This document shows, piece after piece, positions 4,551-8,029 of a stretch of 8,029 nt of DNA. Every line of letters begins with the position of its first letter. Within the stretch, counting starts at the first letter, position 1. The notes beneath the pieces are model-generated. The model saw nothing but the letters and a program-made list of their open reading frames with translations. It was not told the origin of the DNA and ran no database searches. The position numbers and the translations under genes were made by a program. The DNA is taken from contig UQGU01000081.1 of the NCBI GenBank assembly GCA_900540635.1, positions 1 to 8,029 of the forward strand, written 5' to 3'. This DNA is from an uncultured Eubacteriales bacterium (GTDB taxonomy: Bacteria; Bacillota; Clostridia; Oscillospirales; Oscillospiraceae).

Positions 4551-5738
4551 ATGGGAAAAAACCTAAAAGGCAGAGAATGCGGCAAAGGCATCTGCCAGAG
4601 AAAAGACGGTAAATACGCCGCAAGATACACGTCGAAGAATGGTTCCCGCAAAGAAAAGCATTTCGATACGCTTCCAGAGGCTCGCAATTGGCTGGCCGAT
4701 GTGCAGTACGAGGAGAAGCATGATCTGACCGCAGCCAACTCGGATATGACTGTGGATTCCTGGTTTGAGTTCTGGATCACAAATCTCATCGCAGATCTGG
4801 CTCCCAATACCAAACGGAATTACCGGGAACGGTATCGGATCAACATCCAGCCGGTGATTGGGACGATGCGCCTGTGCGATGTCAAACCCATGCACTGCAA
4901 AATCGTTCTGAATCGAATGGAGGCAACCTACGCAGGGTCTACCATTCGTCAGGCATATATCACCATGGGAACCATGTTCCGGGCCGCAGTTATGAATGAC
5001 ATGCTGACAAAGCACCCTATGAACGGCGTTCGTTATACGAAACCTGTTCGGGCTGTGGACGACATAAAATTCTTAACCGTAGACGAACAGGAAAAATTTC
5101 TGGAAGTAGCAAAACGCTCTCACAACTACAGGCAGTATGTACTGCTGTTAGAGACCGGACTGCGCACTTCGGAAATGATTGGACTCACTTGGGACGCCAT
5201 CGACTGGAAAAAGCGGACATTGACCGTCAGCAAAACTCTGGAATATCGCCACGGTGAAGGTATCTGGCGTGCCGGTCCCCCAAAGACCGTAAGCAGCTAC
5301 CGCACCATTCCACTGACAACTCGGGCCTACGATGTGTTAAAAATGTGCTACGATGAACGCCACATCCGTAAGGAATCGGAACTGCTGTCCCAGATTCTGG
5401 ATTATGTGGATCGGCGGACAGGCCAGACCAGGTACCTGTGTATGCGGGATTTGGTGTTCATCAATTACCGCACCGGCGAACCCGCTAAGAACAGCTCCTA
5501 CGATACCCATCTGTACAAGCTGTGCGATGAGGCGAAGATCAAGCGGTTTAGTATGCACGCTCTGAGACACACCTATGCCACGCGGGCCATTGAGCGCGGT
5601 GTCATGCCGAAAGTATTGCAAAAGCTGCTGGGTCATTCCAGTATCAAAACCACCATGGATCGTTACGTCCATGTGACTGACGCATCCTTGACCATTGCCG
5701 TCCAACAGTTTGAACAGGCCACCGTTTTAGCAGGTTAA
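4551..5738 (+). CDS. int: Tyrosine site-specific integrase of the element
   Basis: This 395-residue tyrosine recombinase integrates and excises the element through a DNA-tyrosyl intermediate. It has an N-terminal AP2-like arm-binding region (about 1-60, with G-K-Y-A-A-R-Y-T), a SAM-like core-binding domain (about 66-165), and a catalytic domain (about 190-385). All catalytic residues are present: R205 in T-G-L-R, probable K228 in the beta-hairpin, H336 and R339 in H-A-L-R, H362 in L-L-G-H, and nucleophile Y372. The length fits Tn916/phage-type integrases. The start is ATG at 4551, served by AAGGAG at 4537-4542. It follows xis and has its own promoter at 4470-4498. No terminator follows, so transcripts may continue into ychF. 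The intact active site indicates a functional enzyme. Confidence 0.95.
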   Translation: MGKNLKGRECGKGICQRKDGKYAARYTSKNGSRKEKHFDTLPEARNWLADVQYEEKHDLTAANSDMTVDSWFEFWITNLIADLAPNTKRNYRERYRINIQPVIGTMRLCDVKPMHCKIVLNRMEATYAGSTIRQAYITMGTMFRAAVMNDMLTKHPMNGVRYTKPVRAVDDIKFLTVDEQEKFLEVAKRSHNYRQYVLLLETGLRTSEMIGLTWDAIDWKKRTLTVSKTLEYRHGEGIWRAGPPKTVSSYRTIPLTTRAYDVLKMCYDERHIRKESELLSQILDYVDRRTGQTRYLCMRDLVFINYRTGEPAKNSSYDTHLYKLCDEAKIKRFSMHALRHTYATRAIERGVMPKVLQKLLGHSSIKTTMDRYVHVTDASLTIAVQQFEQATVLAG

Positions 5739-5815
5739 AAATGGTGCGCCGCAGAAAAATTGGTGCGGAATTGGTGCGGTGGCTACCCCCTTAATCCAAA
5801 ACACTCTAGAGAATA
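5739..5815. other. Probable right attachment end (attR) with GGTGCG repeats
   Basis: Directly after int are three copies of GGTGCG on the + strand, at 5743-5748, 5762-5767 and 5773-5778. The last two belong to AATTGGTGCGG direct repeats 11 bases apart. The same core occurs upstream of int. From about 5785 the sequence changes to a plain AT-rich ychF leader, so the recombination crossover is likely near 5779-5815. The exact att core cannot be fixed, because the left end lies outside the window. Confidence 0.45.
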
Positions 5816-5832
5816 AAGGAGATTTTGAAAAG

Positions 5833-6930
5833 ATGAAATTAGGTATCGTAGGCCTGCCCAATGTGGGCAAGTCCACTCTGTTTAATGCCATTACCAATGC
5901 CGGTGTGCCTGCGGACAACTATGCGTTCTGCACCATCGACCCTAACGTGGGCGTGGTTTCCGTGCCGGATGAGCGGCTTACCTGGCTTGCCGAGCTGCAT
6001 CAGCCCAAGAAGGTCACCCCTGCTGTCATCGAATTCGTGGATATTGCAGGCCTGGTAAAGGGCGCCTCCAAGGGCGAGGGCCTGGGCAACAAGTTCCTGA
6101 GCAACATCCGCACCACCGACGCCATCGTCCACGTGGTCCGGTGCTTCGAGGATGCCAACGTGACCCATGTGGAGGGCTCTACCGATCCTCTGCGGGATAT
6201 TGACATCATCAATCTGGAGCTGGTCATGGCGGACATCGAAATGGTGGAGCGGCGCATTGACAAGTGCCAGAAGGCGGCCAAGGGCGGCGACAAGCGCTTC
6301 CTCAAGGAGGCCGAGCTGTTTACGGACCTGCTGGCCCACCTGAACCAGGGCAAGCTGGCCCGGACCTTCGAGTGCAGCGAGGAGGACATGGCCCTCATCG
6401 CCACCTCGGACCTGCTGACCCTGAAGAAGACTATCTATGTTGCCAACCTGGCGGAAAATGAGGTCAACGACCCGGAGAGCAGCCGCCACTATCTGGCCGT
6501 GAAGCAGCTGGCCGATGCCGAGGGCAGCCAGATCATCCCCATCTGCGCCAAGCTGGAGGCCGACATTGCCGAGCTGGACGACCCCGACGAGAAGGCCATG
6601 TTCATGGAGGAGCTGGGCGTCAAGGAATCCGGCCTGGATCGGCTGATCCGCAGCAGCTACACCTTGTTGGGCCTCATTTCCTTCCTGACCGCGGGCTCCG
6701 ACGAGTGCCGGGCCTGGACCATCAAAAAGGGCACCAAGGCCCCCCAGGCCGCCGGCAAGATCCACACCGACTTTGAGCGGGGTTTCATCCGCGCCGAGGT
6801 CATTGCCTTTGAGGATATGAAGGCCTGCGGCACCATGGCTGCCGCCAAGGCAAAGGGTCTGGTCCGCAGCGAGGGCAAGGACTACGTTATGAAGGACGGC
6901 GACATCGTCAACTTCCTGTTCAACGTCTAA
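5833..6930 (+). CDS. ychF: Ribosome-associated ATPase YchF (OLA1 family)
   Basis: YchF is a conserved cytoplasmic P-loop ATPase of the TRAFAC/Obg group that binds ribosomes and is linked to translation and stress responses. The 365-residue length is typical. The P-loop is G-L-P-N-V-G-K-S at 7-14 and the G3 motif D-I-A-G is at 70-73. The G4 position reads N-L-A-E at 205-208 instead of N-K-x-D, the known family change that favours ATP over GTP. The C-terminal part, from about 280, is the TGS domain. The start is ATG at 5833, with AAAGGAG at 5815-5821; an in-frame GTG at 5779 falls in the attachment region and would add non-family residues. This is host core genome, with clearly higher G/C at third positions than the element genes. 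Insertion upstream has probably changed its promoter supply. Confidence 0.97.
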   Translation: MKLGIVGLPNVGKSTLFNAITNAGVPADNYAFCTIDPNVGVVSVPDERLTWLAELHQPKKVTPAVIEFVDIAGLVKGASKGEGLGNKFLSNIRTTDAIVHVVRCFEDANVTHVEGSTDPLRDIDIINLELVMADIEMVERRIDKCQKAAKGGDKRFLKEAELFTDLLAHLNQGKLARTFECSEEDMALIATSDLLTLKKTIYVANLAENEVNDPESSRHYLAVKQLADAEGSQIIPICAKLEADIAELDDPDEKAMFMEELGVKESGLDRLIRSSYTLLGLISFLTAGSDECRAWTIKKGTKAPQAAGKIHTDFERGFIRAEVIAFEDMKACGTMAAAKAKGLVRSEGKDYVMKDGDIVNFLFNV

Positions 6931-6945
6931 AAAATCGCAGAACAA

Positions 6946-6974
6946 AAAGCCCAGCCGGGACATGGCTGGGCTTT
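6946..6974. terminator. Bidirectional intrinsic terminator between ychF and traX-like gene
   Basis: An 11-pair perfect stem (6946-6956 with 6964-6974) around a seven-base loop begins with AAA and ends with TTT. It can therefore terminate both ychF on the + strand and the convergent membrane protein gene on the minus strand. It lies 15 bases after the ychF stop and 13 bases beyond the stop of the minus-strand gene. Confidence 0.9.
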
Positions 6975-6987
6975 GAAAATCGGCGCT

Positions 6988-7686
6988 TTAATGAATGCAC
7001 AGGAAAAGTCCGTACAGGGCCAGCAGGTGCAGGGGGTAAAAGATGTAAAAGCCCCAGGAGATCGCTTTGCTCCTTGTGCGCTTCTGACCGGAATAGAGGG
7101 CGATGGGGACCATGGCCAAGGCCCCGAAAAGCTGGACGGAGACGGACAGGCCGAATATCCGAATATTGGCGCTGGGCATGATCCCGTTGATCAGCACCAT
7201 CCCGACGGCCTGAATCCATTTTCCACCGGGAAGCTCCCGGGTCAGGGCAAACAGGGCCATCAGCAGAATGCCGTTTCCCCCATAGCTCAGGTGCAGCGCA
7301 TCTGCAATGAAATAGCATGGCACGATCAGCAGAATCTTCCACACCGGCTGCTTCACCCGGCCCATGCCCTCTACCATAACCGCGCCCAGAAGCAGCAGCC
7401 ACAGCACATTCTGGTGGGCCCAGGGGCTTCTGCCGCCGTATAGGACGAAATCGTAGATCGGTTCGGAGATCACCGCCATAATACCCAGCCGCAGGAAGTA
7501 CCGCCCGGGGCTTCCGGTGTGGGCGATCCCCTCGGTGATCAGGAAGCAGTAAATGGGAAATGCCAGCCGCCCGATCACCCGTAGCCACATGGGCAGCCCA
7601 AACACCACCGCCGTGTGATCGATCAGCATGGTCACGCAGGCAACAAGCTTCAGCTCCTCCTGGCAAAGGACACCCTTCTTTTCCAC
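6988..7686 (-). CDS. TraX-family integral membrane protein
   Basis: This 232-residue polytopic membrane protein matches the TraX family. In F plasmid, TraX acetylates the pilin N-terminus; the many chromosomal Firmicute homologues have no established substrate. Recognisable features are the N-terminal K-L-V-A-x-x-x-M-L-I-D-H segment, R-x-I-G-R-L-A-F-P-I-x-C-F-L near residues 36-50, R-x-x-x-R-L-G-I-M-A-V-I-S-E-P near 62-78, and Q-N-V before a long hydrophobic stretch. About seven or eight membrane segments can be drawn, and the last ends almost at the C-terminus. The start is GTG at 7686: AGGAGGG at 7700-7694 is seven bases upstream and an in-frame stop lies just before, so no longer form is possible. 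It stands alone, outside the mobile element and without pilus genes, so a role in conjugation is unlikely. Confidence 0.85.
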   Translation of the reverse strand: MEKKGVLCQEELKLVACVTMLIDHTAVVFGLPMWLRVIGRLAFPIYCFLITEGIAHTGSPGRYFLRLGIMAVISEPIYDFVLYGGRSPWAHQNVLWLLLLGAVMVEGMGRVKQPVWKILLIVPCYFIADALHLSYGGNGILLMALFALTRELPGGKWIQAVGMVLINGIMPSANIRIFGLSVSVQLFGALAMVPIALYSGQKRTRSKAISWGFYIFYPLHLLALYGLFLCIH

Positions 7687-7709
7687 GCATCATCCCTCCT
7701 TTTGCGCCC

Positions 7710-7738
7710 ATTATACCAGCCGCCGTCCCAAAACGCAA
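7710..7738 (-). promoter_or_regulatory. Predicted promoter of the traX-like gene
   Basis: Read on the minus strand, a perfect TATAAT lies at 7715-7710, preceded by TG one base away (extended -10). A weak TTGCGT lies at 7738-7733 with a 17-base spacer. Transcription would start near 7703, just before the ribosome binding site, giving a very short leader. Confidence 0.65.
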
Positions 7739-7756
7739 ACCCCAAAGAAATTTCTA

Positions 7757-7785
7757 TTGCTTTTTCACGGGAAATCCTGTATAAT
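7757..7785 (+). promoter_or_regulatory. Predicted promoter of the tRNA-Pro gene
   Basis: TTGCTT at 7757-7762 and a perfect TATAAT at 7780-7785 are separated by 17 bases. The -10 ends 11 bases before the mature 5' end of the tRNA, so the precursor would carry a leader of only a few bases. It is divergent from the traX-like promoter, the two -35 elements being 18 bases apart. Confidence 0.75.
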
Positions 7786-7796
7786 GTCTCCCGTAT

Positions 7797-7872
7797 CCGG
7801 GTGTAGCGCAGCTGGTAGCGCGCCTGCTTTGGGAGCAGGATGCCGCAGGTTCGAATCCTGTCACTCGGACCA
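7797..7872 (+). tRNA. tRNA-Pro (anticodon TGG)
   Basis: A full cloverleaf of 76 bases can be drawn. The acceptor arm 7797-7803 pairs with 7862-7868 (seven pairs, one G-T). The D arm is GCGC/GCGC. The anticodon stem CCTGC/GCAGG holds the loop TTTGGGA with anticodon TGG, which reads proline codons. The T arm is GCAGG/CCTGT with loop TTCGAAT, followed by discriminator A and an encoded CCA end. It has its own promoter and terminator, so it is a single-gene unit. Confidence 0.97.
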
Positions 7873-7875
7873 AAT

Positions 7876-7926
7876 AAGCACGATAGTTTTGATACGAACG
7901 TATCTGAAACTATCGTGCTTTTTCTT
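7876..7926 (+). terminator. Strong intrinsic terminator after tRNA-Pro
   Basis: The outer stem of 14 perfect pairs (7876-7889 with 7907-7920) encloses an inner six-pair stem (7891-7896 with 7899-7904), and the structure is followed by TTTCTT. It begins three bases after the tRNA CCA end and should end its transcription efficiently. Read on the minus strand it is preceded by few A residues, so it works best in the + direction. Confidence 0.9.
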
Positions 7927-8029
7927 GGCTCTATGTCAATAGTTGGGGTAGGGACAAAAATAAAATAATTTTAGGGGGGCTGTTAGAAAACTCCCCCTAT
8001 CAGCACAGTAGCCAGTGCCACCCGGCACT
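7927..8029. mobile_element. Possible left end of an insertion sequence (ISL3-like terminal repeat)
   Basis: Directly after the tRNA terminator the sequence begins GGCTCTATGTCAA at 7928-7940. This resembles the GGCTCT-type terminal repeats of ISL3-family insertion sequences in Firmicutes. The similarity is from memory and short. An AT-rich leader follows, with an inverted repeat of TAGGGGG (7972-7978) and CCCCCTA (7993-7999) and a six-pair hairpin at the window edge (8014-8019 with 8024-8029). No transposase frame starts before the window ends, so this could equally be ordinary intergenic DNA. Confidence 0.3.

Noticed and set aside
5779..5832. GTG at 5779 as the start of ychF
   Set aside because: It lies in the attachment repeats with no suitable ribosome binding site. 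The ATG at 5833 has AAAGGAG upstream and gives the standard YchF N-terminus.
5839..6963. Long minus-strand open frame (374 codons) antisense to ychF
   Set aside because: It is the antisense shadow of a GC-rich conserved gene, has a Leu/Gly/Val-rich composition, matches no family, and overlaps a clear YchF sequence.
6920..7738. Second minus-strand frame overlapping the traX-like gene
   Set aside because: Its translation is Arg/Gly/Pro-rich and lacks membrane segments, while the alternative frame gives a clear TraX-family protein with a good ribosome binding site and promoter.

Overview
The window looks like the right-hand part of an integrated mobile element followed by host chromosome, from a Gram-positive Firmicute. 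The likely group is a gut Clostridia lineage such as Oscillospiraceae; this is an inference from gene types, strong Shine-Dalgarno sites and codon use, not a direct match. The element fills roughly 1-5790. Its left end lies outside the window. The host part (about 5790-8029) has visibly more G/C at third codon positions than the element genes.

Element layout, all on the + strand: (i) a replication pair, made of a CHC2 zinc-finger primase-type protein (73-678) and an SF3 helicase/P4-type primase protein (653-2026); the second appears to start at an ATT codon inside the first. (ii) A block of inverted repeats ending in an intrinsic terminator (1995-2108). (iii) A tiny four-cysteine protein (2291-2461), followed by a possible coupled Arg-rich peptide (2461-2634). 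(iv) A hairpin-rich stretch (about 2470-2767) ending in a pMV158-like oriT with a recognisable nic site. (v) A MobV relaxase (2820-4094). (vi) A Tn916-type excisionase (4183-4398). (vii) A tyrosine integrase (4551-5738), with its own promoter and a leader hairpin that covers its ribosome binding site. Repeats of AATTGGTGCG lie both upstream of the integrase and at the right end.

Together these genes describe a mobilizable element: Int and Xis move it in and out of the chromosome, MobV nicks oriT for transfer by a helper conjugation system, and the primase/helicase pair could replicate the excised or transferred DNA. No type IV secretion genes are seen here, so it is either an integrative mobilizable element or one end of a larger element.

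Host part: the right end abuts the ribosome binding site of ychF (5833-6930), with no terminator between int and ychF. ychF ends at a strong bidirectional terminator shared with a convergent traX-family membrane protein gene (6988-7686, minus). traX and a tRNA-Pro(TGG) gene (7797-7872) are divergently transcribed from back-to-back promoters. After the tRNA terminator the window ends in what may be the terminal repeat of an insertion sequence.

The most notable signals are the oriT beside mobV, the set of hairpins sharing one CGCA loop, the two apparent AT-not-G start codons, and the leader hairpin of the integrase gene.
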